A stretch of 64,000 nt of DNA from Alphaproteobacteria bacterium (lineage in GTDB: Bacteria > Pseudomonadota > Alphaproteobacteria > Paracaedibacterales > CAITNM01). Of this stretch, positions 8,031 to 17,446 are shown piece by piece. The stretch spans positions 1 through 64,000 of the forward strand of contig JAJTEE010000009.1 of NCBI GenBank assembly GCA_021298215.1, read 5' to 3'. The position numbers were made by a program, and so were the translations under genes. The notes beneath the pieces are model-generated. The model was not told the DNA's origin. It worked only from the letters and a program-made list of their open reading frames with translations, and made no database searches. How positions within the stretch are numbered: position 1 is the stretch's first letter; the number at the start of each line of letters is the position of its first letter.

Positions 8031-9617
8031 TTATGACCACAGATGTTGCAGATGCTCAGGTATGTTATCACGAGGATCTCTTTCTTTGTTATCTCTTTTG
8101 AACTGATCAATAGCAGGTTGTATGTCTGCTAATGTTATAGTCATAGATCTTTCTTCTTCCGAAGCACTCGGAAGCTGTAGCGCTCTTCCATAGCTAGGTC
8201 TTAGCGCTGAGTTAAGAATAGAATTTAAGCTTCTTACACCTAGATTCATTTCTATGCTGGCAGAAGCTAATGCATCGATAGCTGCTCCTTTAAATATTAA
8301 ATTAATACCGTAATTCCGCTTAAATTCATCTTTAATCTTATATATAGGAGAAGACTTTCTGCTAATAACATCTCGCATTGTTTCTAAAGTATGTCCTTTA
8401 AAGGCAATAACAGATGGAAATCTCCCAACAAACTCAGGCTCAAATCCTGCGTTTACGATATCTCGAGATGTTCTAACAGTGGTTGTCCTATCACCTTTTG
8501 CATCATGGATTCCTTTTTGGCCTGAAAATGCTCCCGTGCCAATGAATCACCAATTTGGAGTAGGAAGTTGACGATCTTTTATAGAAATAGGATTGCCGTC
8601 TAAAGGTGTTAATAAAATGCGTTGAATTGATCTTCCAAAGCTTTTTGTGTCTTCTTCTGTTTGAACGCGTCCTCCAAGTTTATCAAGCTCTTCAAGCGCC
8701 ACGATGACTGATCGAATATCTTTACCTCTATTATCTTCGCAGAATTTAGAAACACATTCGCTAAAATTTTGTCCTTTGAACCCTTCATCTGTCAGGCTCC
8801 GTGCATTGATGTAAAGAATAGATACTCCTAAGAGTTCAGTTAGCTTCTTAAGAGTTTCGCTTTTTCCACATCCTGTGGGGCCAGTTAGTATACAATGTAA
8901 TGGAGAACAAGAAACCATTTGTCCTCTTTCAATTGCAGCTTTATTGCATAAGAATCGATGAGCCAACATACTTAACATATCAATAGCTTCATCTTGCGCT
9001 GCTATATGGGTCTTAAGGTTTTCAGCGATAGCACCTGGAGAAAGTACTTTAGTTCCAATAGGGGACATTGGTGTGTTTGGCTCTGCTAATGCAGCAAAAC
9101 GTGATCCTTGCCTTTTTTCGCTGCTTAAATACGGTCGTTGTTTAAGAGGGACGTTCGACAATAGAATAAATCCTATAGGTAATTCTGAAATAGTAGGTGC
9201 AGGAGAAGCTTTTGCAGCAGGCAATAATGCATTTGATGTTGAAGCTTGTGAATCACATTTCAGTCCTGCAATTGCTTTTTCCACCATTTTATTTCGCTGT
9301 TCGCCTAAGCCTTCTTTTAAAATTCTCTCCTTTATCTGATCAAGAGATGAAAACACTGAATCAGCGCTTAAAGAAGCTTGGTAGTCTGCAATAGCATTTT
9401 TCCATGACACCACTCTTTTCTTAACTGGGCTTAAAGTTCTTAACTTAATGATTAAGTTTTCAAAGTCTCCATCAATATTTGATAACGTTGGAGAATTTCT
9501 TGGTGGCTGGGGAAGCGTATCATCAGATGGTAATAAATCGTTACCATCAGCAGCTATTAATGTAAGTGAAGCTAAAGCTACGCCAATGAAAATAGGTTTA
9601 AGATTTTTAGTAATCAT
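8031..9617 (-). pseudogene. ClpX-like AAA+ ATPase with signal peptide, interrupted by an in-frame TGA
   Basis: Read through, 527 sense codons encode an exported-looking AAA+ protein. Residues about 5-23 form a signal peptide; about 24-200 is a low-similarity region. The ClpX-like ATPase domain follows: Walker A GPTGCGKS at 246-253, Walker B VIVALEELDK at 304-313 with Glu where ClpX has Asp, then beyond the stop TGAFSG, EPEFVGRF (arginine finger region) and GVRSLNSIL (sensor II). Codon 357 (8547-8549) is TGA; the frame is unchanged on both sides and aligns with ClpX, where a Leu is expected, so one T-to-G change in TTA would explain it. Neighbouring genes use TGA as a normal stop. A near-perfect AAGGAGG ribosome site precedes the ATG. 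Alternatives: readthrough, or a sequencing error. As written, translation would yield a 356-residue protein lacking the arginine finger. Confidence 0.72.
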
Positions 9618-9690
9618 AAGGCCTCCTTGAAAATAAAGGGGCTCAAGAACACTCTTCTTAAGATGACTAAATTAACAATCTCTGTTATTA

Positions 9691-9716
9691 AAAAACTCTC
9701 CAAAAAAGAGAAGTTT
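9691..9716 (-). terminator. Possible intrinsic terminator after uvrC
   Basis: On the minus strand a hairpin (aaacttctc pairing with gagagttt, one bulged base, loop of seven mostly T) is followed by further T residues. It lies about 120 bases past the uvrC stop and about 75 bases before the AAA+ gene start on the same strand, so it could end the uvrC transcript or act as an attenuator in the AAA+ leader. The rest of 9618-9834 shows no gene. Confidence 0.4.
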
Positions 9717-9834
9717 CAAAGTCACTTTATTTTTAAATTTAGTTACATCTTCTATATTGCGTCAGGAGGTATTAATATTTTGTTAAAAAAATGTAATTTT
9801 ATTGCGCTATAGAATTTTAATAGAAGGGTAGTTT

Positions 9835-11697
9835 TTATTTTTGATGAAAAAAATAATAAATTTTTTCTGCAATTGGTTTGTTTATGCCAGAGACAATCAT
9901 GAGATCTTCAATGCTTGCTCGACCTACTTCGGCAGCAGATCCAAAATGTTGAAGAAGCATTTTTTTACGTTTAGCGCCAATCCCAGAAATATTATCGAGT
10001 TGCGATTTTACAAGTGTTTTCTTGCGTCCTGCTCGATGCGTGCCTATCGCAAAGCGGTGAGCTTCATCACGAATGCTCTGCAAAAAATATAATAGAGGAC
10101 TATTTTTCGGTAATTTTTTTGATGAAGCATTTAAAAAGTAAAAAGTTTCATCGCCGGCATTGCGCTGGGGTCCTTTAGCAATTCCTACAATGCCTATTTC
10201 TATTTGTATTTCACAAAGCACTTCAGCAACCGCATTGATTTGTGCTTGTCCGCCATCGATTAAAAATAAATCAGGCAAAGGCCATTCATCTCTATGACTT
10301 AATCTTCTTCTGATAACTTCCTGCATCATGGCTATATCATTGCCGCCAAATTCAGTTGTTTTTTCTTTGATTAGAAATTTACGATAATTACTTTTTTCAA
10401 ACCCTTTTTCAGTTGCGCAAATAAGAACACCGTAAGCCGATGAACCTTGCAAATGACTGTTATCATAAACCTCAATAGTTTTAATATTTGAAATGCCTAT
10501 AAACTCTCTAAGATGTTCAAATTGCTTTTGATACGTAAGCTCATTATTATGACGTCTTTCTAGATACTCTTTAGCGTTTCTCAATGCGTCATTTACAAGA
10601 TCATGCTTAATTTTGCTTTGAGGGCAATCTATCAAGACTTTGTGGCCATGATGCTGATGCATACTCAAGGCGAGTATCTTATTATCTTCCGGAAGAATAT
10701 TACATAGAATCATGCTCGGGGGTTCATGCTCAACGTAAAACTGGCTAAGAAATGCAGCCATTTGTTCTTCTTGGGAAACATCTTCTGTGTGGGTTACTTC
10801 AAATATTTCGGCTCCATAATTTCGGCCATGTCGGAAGAAAAATCCTTGTATTACTGTCCGTTTACCAAGTTGAGCAAGGGCAAACACATCTGCATCATCA
10901 ATGCCAGAAACGTTGATACGCTGACGAGACTGGAGTTGCGTTAGTAGGCGGATGCTGTCTCGATATTCTGCGGCGCGTTCAAAATTTCTAGATTCTGATG
11001 CTTCATGCATCTTGGCTGCTAGCCGCTTTTGAACAGTATCACTTTTGCCCTCTAAAAATTCTTTGATTGATTGCACAGCTTCCCGATATTCTTCAGGTGA
11101 TATTTTCTTTACGCAAGGTGCAGTACAGCGTTTAATATGATACTGAAGACAAGGCCTTTTTCTACTTTCAAAAAAATTATCAGAACAATTTCTTATCCGA
11201 AATAACCGTTGCATTGTAATGATAGCTTCTTCAACAGCTGCTACATTTGCAAAGGGACCAAAATATTGTCCTTTTTCTGTTTTTGGGCCTCTATGTTTTT
11301 TTATTCTTGGAAATTCATGTGCCGTTAATAAAATATAGGGAAAAGATTTATCGTCTTTTAATAATACATTGTATTTGGGTTGTAGCTTCTTGATGAGATT
11401 GCTTTCTAGAAGCAAAGCTTCAACTTCCGTAGATGTTGTAACTATTTCTACATTTTTTACTTCACTAACCATTCTTTTTATTCGGTTCGTTAAACGGTCT
11501 GTATGTGAGTAAGAAATGACGCGTTTTTTTATATCTTTCGCTTTTCCAACGTATATAACTTTGGAAGCCGCGCTAACCATTTTGTAAATGCCAGGCTGGT
11601 TGGGTAATGTTTTTACAGTGTTTTTAATGACATCGATTCCAACCTCTAAAGAAGTTAAAGAATTAATCAATAATTTTTCTTCATTATTAGATTGCAT
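9835..11697 (-). CDS. uvrC: Excinuclease ABC subunit C
   Basis: The 620-aa UvrC makes both incisions in nucleotide excision repair with UvrB. In order: an N-terminal GIY-YIG nuclease domain (PGIYKMVSAASKVIYVGKAK, about residues 34-53), a Cys-containing stretch (RPCLQYHIKRCTAPC), the UVR motif that binds UvrB (about 200-235), the RNase H-like C-terminal nuclease with EVYDNSHLQG and FLIDGGQAQ, and a helix-hairpin-helix end (LDNISGIGAKRKKMLLQHFG). Full family length. The ATG at 11697 gives a short extra N-terminus relative to many homologues. It stands alone on the minus strand, divergent from rsmH across 119 bases. Confidence 0.96.
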   Translation of the reverse strand: MQSNNEEKLLINSLTSLEVGIDVIKNTVKTLPNQPGIYKMVSAASKVIYVGKAKDIKKRVISYSHTDRLTNRIKRMVSEVKNVEIVTTSTEVEALLLESNLIKKLQPKYNVLLKDDKSFPYILLTAHEFPRIKKHRGPKTEKGQYFGPFANVAAVEEAIITMQRLFRIRNCSDNFFESRKRPCLQYHIKRCTAPCVKKISPEEYREAVQSIKEFLEGKSDTVQKRLAAKMHEASESRNFERAAEYRDSIRLLTQLQSRQRINVSGIDDADVFALAQLGKRTVIQGFFFRHGRNYGAEIFEVTHTEDVSQEEQMAAFLSQFYVEHEPPSMILCNILPEDNKILALSMHQHHGHKVLIDCPQSKIKHDLVNDALRNAKEYLERRHNNELTYQKQFEHLREFIGISNIKTIEVYDNSHLQGSSAYGVLICATEKGFEKSNYRKFLIKEKTTEFGGNDIAMMQEVIRRRLSHRDEWPLPDLFLIDGGQAQINAVAEVLCEIQIEIGIVGIAKGPQRNAGDETFYFLNASSKKLPKNSPLLYFLQSIRDEAHRFAIGTHRAGRKKTLVKSQLDNISGIGAKRKKMLLQHFGSAAEVGRASIEDLMIVSGINKPIAEKIYYFFHQK

Positions 11698-11816
11698 AAT
11701 TTTTCAATAAAAAAATATTAAAAATTCGTTTTAAACAACAATAATATTGACGAAAATTTTTACTTATGCTACCCGTGAATCCTACAGCATGCAATAGATT
11801 AATACTTAAAAACTAA

Positions 11817-12716
11817 ATGGTAGTTGATATTCAACAAGCCCACATTCCTGTGCTCTGCAAGGAGATGTTAGAAATATTAGACCCCTCGCCAGAAAAAATC
11901 TACGTTGATGGTACTTTCGGGGGGGGTGGGTACACTAAAGCCATTTTAGAAAAAGGTGTCGCAAAAGTCATAGCATTTGACCGTGATGCCGATGCGATAA
12001 AGGGCGCAGAATCGTTCAAACAGGAATTCGGTGATCGGTTTGAGATCATACATGATTGCTTTAGCGCTCTAAGTAAATATATAGCTCCTAATTCAGTAGA
12101 CGGTATTGTTTTTGATTTTGGTATCTCAAGTTATCAAGTGGATGAAGCGCATAGAGGCTTCTCTTTTAGGCAGACTGGTCCTCTTGATATGCGTATGGGG
12201 GTTGGCGCTACTTATACAGCAGCAGATGTTATAAATACTTTCAAAGAAAGGGATATCGCAGAGATTTTGCGTGTTTATGGTGAGGAACCAAGGGCAAAAA
12301 AAATTGCTCAAGCAATTATTAGTGCAAGAAAAAACAAACCATTTGAAACAACGCAAGAGTTGGCCACGTTGATCAGAAGTATTGTGCCAAGTCAAGAGGG
12401 TTTCGACCCTGCAACCCTTACATTTCAAGGCTTGCGTATTTTTGTGAATAATGAGTTAATAGAAATAGAGCATGCATTACAACAAAGTAATAATTGTTTG
12501 CCTATAGGAGGGCGGCTAGTTACGGTAGCATTTCACGCATTAGAAGATCGGATTGTTAAAAATCACAGCCGGGTGCCGTTTAGTTACCAAGAATCGGTTT
12601 GTGCATACACACCTATTAACCGAAAAGTTGTAACCCCCTCTTTGGAAGAAATAAAGCGAAACCCCAGAAGTCGTTCAGCAAAACTTCGTGGTTTTATTAA
12701 AGAGATTAAAAGATGA
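11817..12716 (+). CDS. rsmH: 16S rRNA (cytosine1402-N4)-methyltransferase
   Basis: The 299-aa SAM-dependent enzyme methylates C1402 of 16S rRNA and usually opens the division/cell-wall cluster (old name mraW). The start HIPVLCKEMLEIL and VDGTFGGGGYTKAIL (SAM-binding glycine loop, about residues 30-44) are diagnostic, as are FDFGISSYQVD and the C-terminal NPRSRSAKLR. mraZ, which normally precedes it, is missing here; 11698-11816 holds no ORF. It overlaps ftsL by 4 bases (ATGA). Confidence 0.96.
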   Translation: MVVDIQQAHIPVLCKEMLEILDPSPEKIYVDGTFGGGGYTKAILEKGVAKVIAFDRDADAIKGAESFKQEFGDRFEIIHDCFSALSKYIAPNSVDGIVFDFGISSYQVDEAHRGFSFRQTGPLDMRMGVGATYTAADVINTFKERDIAEILRVYGEEPRAKKIAQAIISARKNKPFETTQELATLIRSIVPSQEGFDPATLTFQGLRIFVNNELIEIEHALQQSNNCLPIGGRLVTVAFHALEDRIVKNHSRVPFSYQESVCAYTPINRKVVTPSLEEIKRNPRSRSAKLRGFIKEIKR

Positions 12717-13090
12717 AAAGATCTCGTTTTTTATTGATAATCTTAGCATTTTGCGCTGGGTTTGGCTTGTTTAGGGTCAAATACCAAGTGGTTGCATTAG
12801 AAAAAAACCACAAGCAAGTAACTAAAAGCATTGCTGATGCTAAAGAATCTATTCACATTTTAAAAGCAGAATTAACGCATCTGAATGACCCCGCAAGATT
12901 ACAAAAACTTGCTGTAGCTTATCTTGATTTCAAAGCTTTAAAGCCAAGTCAAATAGTTATTATTGATGAGCTGCCAAAGCAAAAAACTGAAGTTAAGGTA
13001 TCAAAAGATCCTATAGAAGCTTTAATGGATGCGGTTAACGCGGTTAAACCATCAACCACTAAATCGAAGAGAGATCATCATGCAGCCTAG
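12713..13090 (+). CDS. ftsL: Cell division protein FtsL
   Basis: The 125-aa bitopic membrane protein has one transmembrane segment (about residues 5-22), a periplasmic coiled coil (about 28-60) with the short motif LTHLNDPARLQKLA, and a Lys/Val-rich tail. FtsL forms the FtsQLB complex that controls septal synthesis by FtsW-FtsI. The NDP-R-Q-L-A pattern and its place between rsmH and ftsI support the call more than overall similarity, which is low in this family. It overlaps rsmH by 4 and ftsI by 11 bases. Confidence 0.85.
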   Translation: MKRSRFLLIILAFCAGFGLFRVKYQVVALEKNHKQVTKSIADAKESIHILKAELTHLNDPARLQKLAVAYLDFKALKPSQIVIIDELPKQKTEVKVSKDPIEALMDAVNAVKPSTTKSKRDHHAA

Positions 13091-14810
13091 TATAAGGAAT
13101 GTATGGTATCGATTAAGTAGTTGGAGGTTCTCTCAACACCAACAGTTACTACATAGTGCGCGTCAACGCATCCTTGGCTCAGCCATTATTTCTTGCATAG
13201 CGTTTTTAGCAATTATAGCTAGATTAGTTGATGTCATGGTTATTAGAATCCCTGATTGTAATACGGGGTGCAATCAAAGAGAATGCCAGCTTCGCCAAAA
13301 TGTTGTTGACAGAAATGGCGTAATTTTAGCAACCCAGCTTATTACTGCTTCTGTTTATGCAAACCCAAAAGTAATAATTGATGCTAAAGAAGCTGCTACA
13401 AAACTTTGTAAGTTATTTCCACATTGGAACTATGATGCTTTGTTGAAAAAATTACAGTCTAACCAAGGATTTGTATGGATTGAGCGTCACGCTTCTCCAA
13501 AAATCCAAGAAGCGGTACACTCTTTAGGAATTCCTGGGATATACTTACAGCAAGATCAGAAGAGAGCGTATCCTCATGGTTCTCTTGCGTGTCATGTAAT
13601 TGGACGATGCGATATTGATGGGCGCGGAGTCAGTGGTGTTGAAAGAGCTTTTGATACAACTTTACGCACTCAAGAAGGCGAGCTAAAGCTATCTTTAGAT
13701 ATTCGCGTTCAACATGCTATCCACAATGAGTTAGTTGCTGCGGTTAAAAAATTTAAAGCAAATGCTGCTAATGCAATGGTGATGGACGTTGAAACCGGCG
13801 AAGTTATCGCGATGGTTTCTCTTCCCGATTATGATCTTAATAGACCAATGAAAAATCTTAAAAGTGAATTTAATCGCAATACACTAGGTGTTTATGAGCA
13901 AGGTTCCACTTTTAAAATTCTTAACGTAGCAATTGCTCTTGAATCGGGCGTTGCGACATTAAATTCAATTTTTGACAATAGAAATCCTGTTCAGATAGGG
14001 CGCTTTAAAATTACTGATTTTAGAGTACCGTGCCGAGAGTTAACTTTAGTAGAAGCCCTTCTTTATTCATCAAATATTGCTGCCATAAAGATTGCTCAGC
14101 GATTTGGCCCTCAGGTCCAGAAACACTTTATGGAAAAATTCGGCATTTTAAATAGTCCTACTTTAGAGATTTCTGAATTAGGAAATCCCTTGCTTCCTCG
14201 TGATTGGCGTGAAACTGCGATGATGTCCGTTTCTTTTGGATATGGAATTGCGGTAACCCCTTTACATACGTTGGCTGCAATCGCTGGAATCGTAAATAAT
14301 GGATACCGACCAATTCCAACATTAAAATTTGTGACTTCAGCCAATCGCCAACATCGAATTAATTCTTTCTTGAAAGATCCTTGTGTCAGTGCTCAAACAT
14401 CAAAAATAATTCGCCATATAATGCGAATGATTGTGAGTGAAGGAACAGCGCGCAAGGCAAATATTGAAGGTTATCAGGTGTTTGCTAAGACTGGTACTGC
14501 ATATCAAAGCGGGAAAAAAGGTGGTTATGGAGCTGAGTCTGATCGAAGTCGTACAACCTCATTTATTGGTGGATTTCCTACAAATCGTCCCCAGTATGTA
14601 ATGATTGTAATGTTAGATGATCCAAAAGCTGTCGAAGGAACCTATGGATTTGCGACAGCTGGTTGGAACGTTGCTCCCGTAGCAGGCCAGATTATTGAAA
14701 GAATAGCACCTTTGTTAGGTGTGAAGACTTCTTTAAAGGAAGAGCAATCTCTAAACATGGATGGCTTAATGTTGACATCACTCAATAATGCTGGGGATGG
14801 AGATCATTGA
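13080..14810 (+). CDS. ftsI: Peptidoglycan D,D-transpeptidase FtsI (PBP3)
   Basis: The 576-aa class B penicillin-binding protein cross-links septal peptidoglycan. A transmembrane anchor lies near residues 33-55, followed by the dimerisation domain starting VDRNGVILA. Active-site motifs: SxxK in YEQGSTFKI (nucleophile Ser), SxN in SSNIAAIK, and KTG in FAKTGTAYQ. The start at 13080 is preferred because GAAGAGAG lies just upstream; the frame extends to 13029 inside ftsL. It ends inside the murE start region. Confidence 0.95.
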   Translation: MQPSIRNVWYRLSSWRFSQHQQLLHSARQRILGSAIISCIAFLAIIARLVDVMVIRIPDCNTGCNQRECQLRQNVVDRNGVILATQLITASVYANPKVIIDAKEAATKLCKLFPHWNYDALLKKLQSNQGFVWIERHASPKIQEAVHSLGIPGIYLQQDQKRAYPHGSLACHVIGRCDIDGRGVSGVERAFDTTLRTQEGELKLSLDIRVQHAIHNELVAAVKKFKANAANAMVMDVETGEVIAMVSLPDYDLNRPMKNLKSEFNRNTLGVYEQGSTFKILNVAIALESGVATLNSIFDNRNPVQIGRFKITDFRVPCRELTLVEALLYSSNIAAIKIAQRFGPQVQKHFMEKFGILNSPTLEISELGNPLLPRDWRETAMMSVSFGYGIAVTPLHTLAAIAGIVNNGYRPIPTLKFVTSANRQHRINSFLKDPCVSAQTSKIIRHIMRMIVSEGTARKANIEGYQVFAKTGTAYQSGKKGGYGAESDRSRTTSFIGGFPTNRPQYVMIVMLDDPKAVEGTYGFATAGWNVAPVAGQIIERIAPLLGVKTSLKEEQSLNMDGLMLTSLNNAGDGDH

Positions 14811-16302
14811 GTTGAGTACAGTATTTTTGACTGATTTATTAAAAGCACTAAATCTTGATAAAAGCTCAGACCCTTCGTATAAAAATATCATAATAAAAAA
14901 TATACGCGCAGATTCTCGAGAAGTTTGTGTTGGAGATTTTTTTGTCGGGGTGCCTTGTTCTTCAGTTCTCGAGAATGTCAAAAGTGCAATCGAAAATGGA
15001 GCAGTGGTTGTTTCATCCACTCCTGAAGTGCTTTCTGCTTTTAAAAATATTCACTCTGTTGTGTTGGTTGAGTATAATAACCCGCGCTTAGCACTGAGCT
15101 TACTTGCTGCAGCCTTCTATAAGATTCAGCCAGAAATTCTAATGGCGGTTACCGGTACCAATGGGAAAAGTTCTGTTGTGAGTATGGTGCAGCAACTGTG
15201 GGTACTTTTAGGAAAAAATGCGGCCTCATTTGGAACTTTAGGATTAGAAGCGAATGTTACATTAACTAACGTTCAAAATTTGCCTTCTCTTACTACGTAT
15301 GACAGCTTATCCTTTTTTCAATTATTGAAAAATTTAGCTGAGTCCCATATTCAACACGTTATTTTTGAAGCATCCAGTATTGGTTTGGATCAGTTTCGTA
15401 TTTATGGAAGTCAAATTACTGTTGCTGGATTTACCAATTTTACTCAAGACCATCTAGACTATCATCAAAATATGGAAGAGTATTTTCAATCGAAGTTAAA
15501 ACTTTTCTCTGAAGTTTTACTAACCGGTGGAATAGCCGTTTTAAATGCAAACTCTCCTTATTTTGAACGTTTGAAAGGAGTTTCCAGCAATCGCAAAATT
15601 AACGTGCTAACCTATGCTGCTAATGTAGTGGCAGATATTTATGCGACCAATATCAAAATACAAGAAAAAAATCTTGTTTTTGATTTGCATCATGATAATA
15701 AAATTTACGAAAAAATCATTCTGAACTTAAGTGGTTCTTTCCAAGTTGAGAATGTATTGTGTGCTATAGCAATGCTTATTGCTACGGGCATCGAATTATC
15801 TAAAATTATTGACGTAATTCCCAAAATAAACCCTATCAGAGGTCGCATGGAGTTGGTTGGACAGTCAAATGGTGCTGTTTATGTGGATTATGCTCATACG
15901 CCAGATGCCTTGGAACGCGCTTTAAGATCATTAAGACAACATACTCAAAAATCCATTTGGGTAATTTTTGGATGTGGCGGAGATAGAGATAAATCAAAAA
16001 GGTCACAAATGGGAAAAATTGCTTTTAACTTTGCGGATAAAATTATTGTAACTGATGATAATCCTAGATCAGAAGAGCCAGCAAATATTCGCCAGCAAAT
16101 ATTAAGTGAATGTCGAGAAAAAGCTTACGAGATCGGTGATCGACGTGAAGCAATTGAGTATGCTATTGCACATCTTGAAAAAGGTGATACGCTTTTAATA
16201 GCAGGAAAGGGACATGAAATGGGTCAAATTGTTGGTAATGTTACATATCCGTTTAATGACGCAGAAGAAGCTGAAAGAGTTCTTGCAAGGTTGAGGGTAT
16301 GA
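14788..16302 (+). CDS. murE: UDP-MurNAc-tripeptide synthetase (meso-diaminopimelate adding)
   Basis: The product (504 aa) adds the third residue of the peptidoglycan stem. The ATP loop TGTNGKSSVV lies near residue 119; other Mur ligase marks are NFTQDHLDYH and EASSIGLDQ. The DDNPR motif near 427 specifies meso-diaminopimelate rather than lysine, consistent with lysC in the window. Start choice is open: ATG 14788, ATG 14797, or TTG 14812, the last with GGAG at a good distance. It overlaps ftsI by 23 bases with the first start and the next gene by 4. murF, its usual follower, is not here. Confidence 0.94.
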   Translation: MLGMEIIELSTVFLTDLLKALNLDKSSDPSYKNIIIKNIRADSREVCVGDFFVGVPCSSVLENVKSAIENGAVVVSSTPEVLSAFKNIHSVVLVEYNNPRLALSLLAAAFYKIQPEILMAVTGTNGKSSVVSMVQQLWVLLGKNAASFGTLGLEANVTLTNVQNLPSLTTYDSLSFFQLLKNLAESHIQHVIFEASSIGLDQFRIYGSQITVAGFTNFTQDHLDYHQNMEEYFQSKLKLFSEVLLTGGIAVLNANSPYFERLKGVSSNRKINVLTYAANVVADIYATNIKIQEKNLVFDLHHDNKIYEKIILNLSGSFQVENVLCAIAMLIATGIELSKIIDVIPKINPIRGRMELVGQSNGAVYVDYAHTPDALERALRSLRQHTQKSIWVIFGCGGDRDKSKRSQMGKIAFNFADKIIVTDDNPRSEEPANIRQQILSECREKAYEIGDRREAIEYAIAHLEKGDTLLIAGKGHEMGQIVGNVTYPFNDAEEAERVLARLRV

Positions 16303-17441
16303 GAATATTTTTTTTAGCTTTTATGATCTTCATAATAGGTCAAGTCTATGCTGAAGAGCCAGTGAAGATACAAGTACAAAAGAAAGAGGATAGTGAGAGT
16401 AATATAGTTCTCTATAAGGACCGCTGTGTAGCTACTCTTCCTGTTAAATTTGGTCAGGAAAAAAATTATGTTATTGCAGTTCCTGGGTCTTTAGATCCTC
16501 AATCAATTTTATTTCAGCAAGAGAATGGTGCAAGTCCAGAGTACGGCTTTTCTAATAATAAAGAAGCTTCTATAGCGGAATTAATTTTGAATTCTTGGTA
16601 TCAAGGATTAATTACGTACACTTTTTCTGGCATTAACTGGCATATGCATTATGTTGTCGAAATAAATGAACAATTTGATGAAATTCAAAAGTTTGCTGGG
16701 TTTATTGATATAGACAATCAGTCAGGCGCTAGTTTTGAAAAAGTATATCTTCGTTTAGTTGATGCTCAAACAGATGAGTTAGCTAAAAATCAGACTTTTA
16801 GAGAATATGTGGTTGATGTCCCAAAAAATCTTTATAAAGGGCGTGTTGTTCGTATTCCATGGATTACACTAAATAAACAAAAAGCTGAACAAGATTACAG
16901 ATTAGATGTTGGCAGGGAAAATCTTAAGGATTTACAAGGAAAAGAAAAGCAAATTCCCCTTCAAATTTGGTTACATTTTAAGCTTGATGAAAAGTTGGGC
17001 AAAGATTTGGCTAGTGGTGACATCACAGTTTATTTACGCGATTCTAGTAAAATTTTAAGATTCCTGGGCTCTAGTTCTTTGCAGAATGTTAGGGTAGGAG
17101 AAGAGATTCAATTGGCTGTACCTCCATTACTGTTAGCACAGTTTAAGTCAAGTCAAGATTCTCCATTATTGCAAATTCAGGGTAATCTAGAGCAAACAGA
17201 ATTTAAAACGTTATTAACTGAAAAAGTTACTGAGGCAGCTTATAGGCTAACAATAAGAAATTTTGGCGAAAAAGAAGCAAATATTAAAGTTATGCTGTAT
17301 TTTGGTGAAAATCGTGGTAAAGTAATACGCGAAAGTATGGCCCATAAGCAGGAAAATTCGCAGAGTGTGTATTGGCCTGTAAAAGTGGCTCCGAAGACTG
17401 AAATAGTACTTCGTTATCGTGTTCAATTAGTGAAAGAGTAG
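16299..17441 (+). CDS. Exported protein of unknown function, DUF4139-like C-terminus
   Basis: The 380-aa product has a clear signal peptide (about residues 1-18, cleavage after YA before EEP). The mature part is rich in beta strands. Its last 70 residues (TIRNFGEKEANIKVMLYFGEN up to VAPKTEIVLRYRVQL, described here in pieces) resemble the closing beta-sandwich of DUF4139-type proteins, in which a repeated N..K....V.V pattern precedes a W...V.P....L.Y.V strand. No catalytic motif is visible. Its start overlaps the murE stop by 4 bases and hdaA follows after 5, so it is translated with cell-wall and replication genes. A periplasmic or surface role in wall assembly is a contextual inference. Confidence 0.6.
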   Translation: MRIFFLAFMIFIIGQVYAEEPVKIQVQKKEDSESNIVLYKDRCVATLPVKFGQEKNYVIAVPGSLDPQSILFQQENGASPEYGFSNNKEASIAELILNSWYQGLITYTFSGINWHMHYVVEINEQFDEIQKFAGFIDIDNQSGASFEKVYLRLVDAQTDELAKNQTFREYVVDVPKNLYKGRVVRIPWITLNKQKAEQDYRLDVGRENLKDLQGKEKQIPLQIWLHFKLDEKLGKDLASGDITVYLRDSSKILRFLGSSSLQNVRVGEEIQLAVPPLLLAQFKSSQDSPLLQIQGNLEQTEFKTLLTEKVTEAAYRLTIRNFGEKEANIKVMLYFGENRGKVIRESMAHKQENSQSVYWPVKVAPKTEIVLRYRVQLVKE

Positions 17442-17446
17442 TTTTT

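Noticed and set aside
8031-8378. Separate small gene at the 3' end of the AAA+ region
   Set aside because: It is in the same frame as the upstream part, and the sequence between 8379 and 8546 continues the AAA+ alignment, so it is the end of one interrupted gene.
8547-8549. Reassignment of TGA to Trp, or selenocysteine, at the internal stop of the AAA+ gene
   Set aside because: mraY, znuC, rsmH, ftsI, murE and other genes here end in TGA, so it is a normal stop. The site aligns with a Leu rather than a Cys, no SECIS-like hairpin is evident after it, and no selenocysteine genes are in view.
11747-11770. TTGACG...TATGCT as an rsmH promoter
   Set aside because: The spacer is only 12 bases, too short for a sigma70 promoter.
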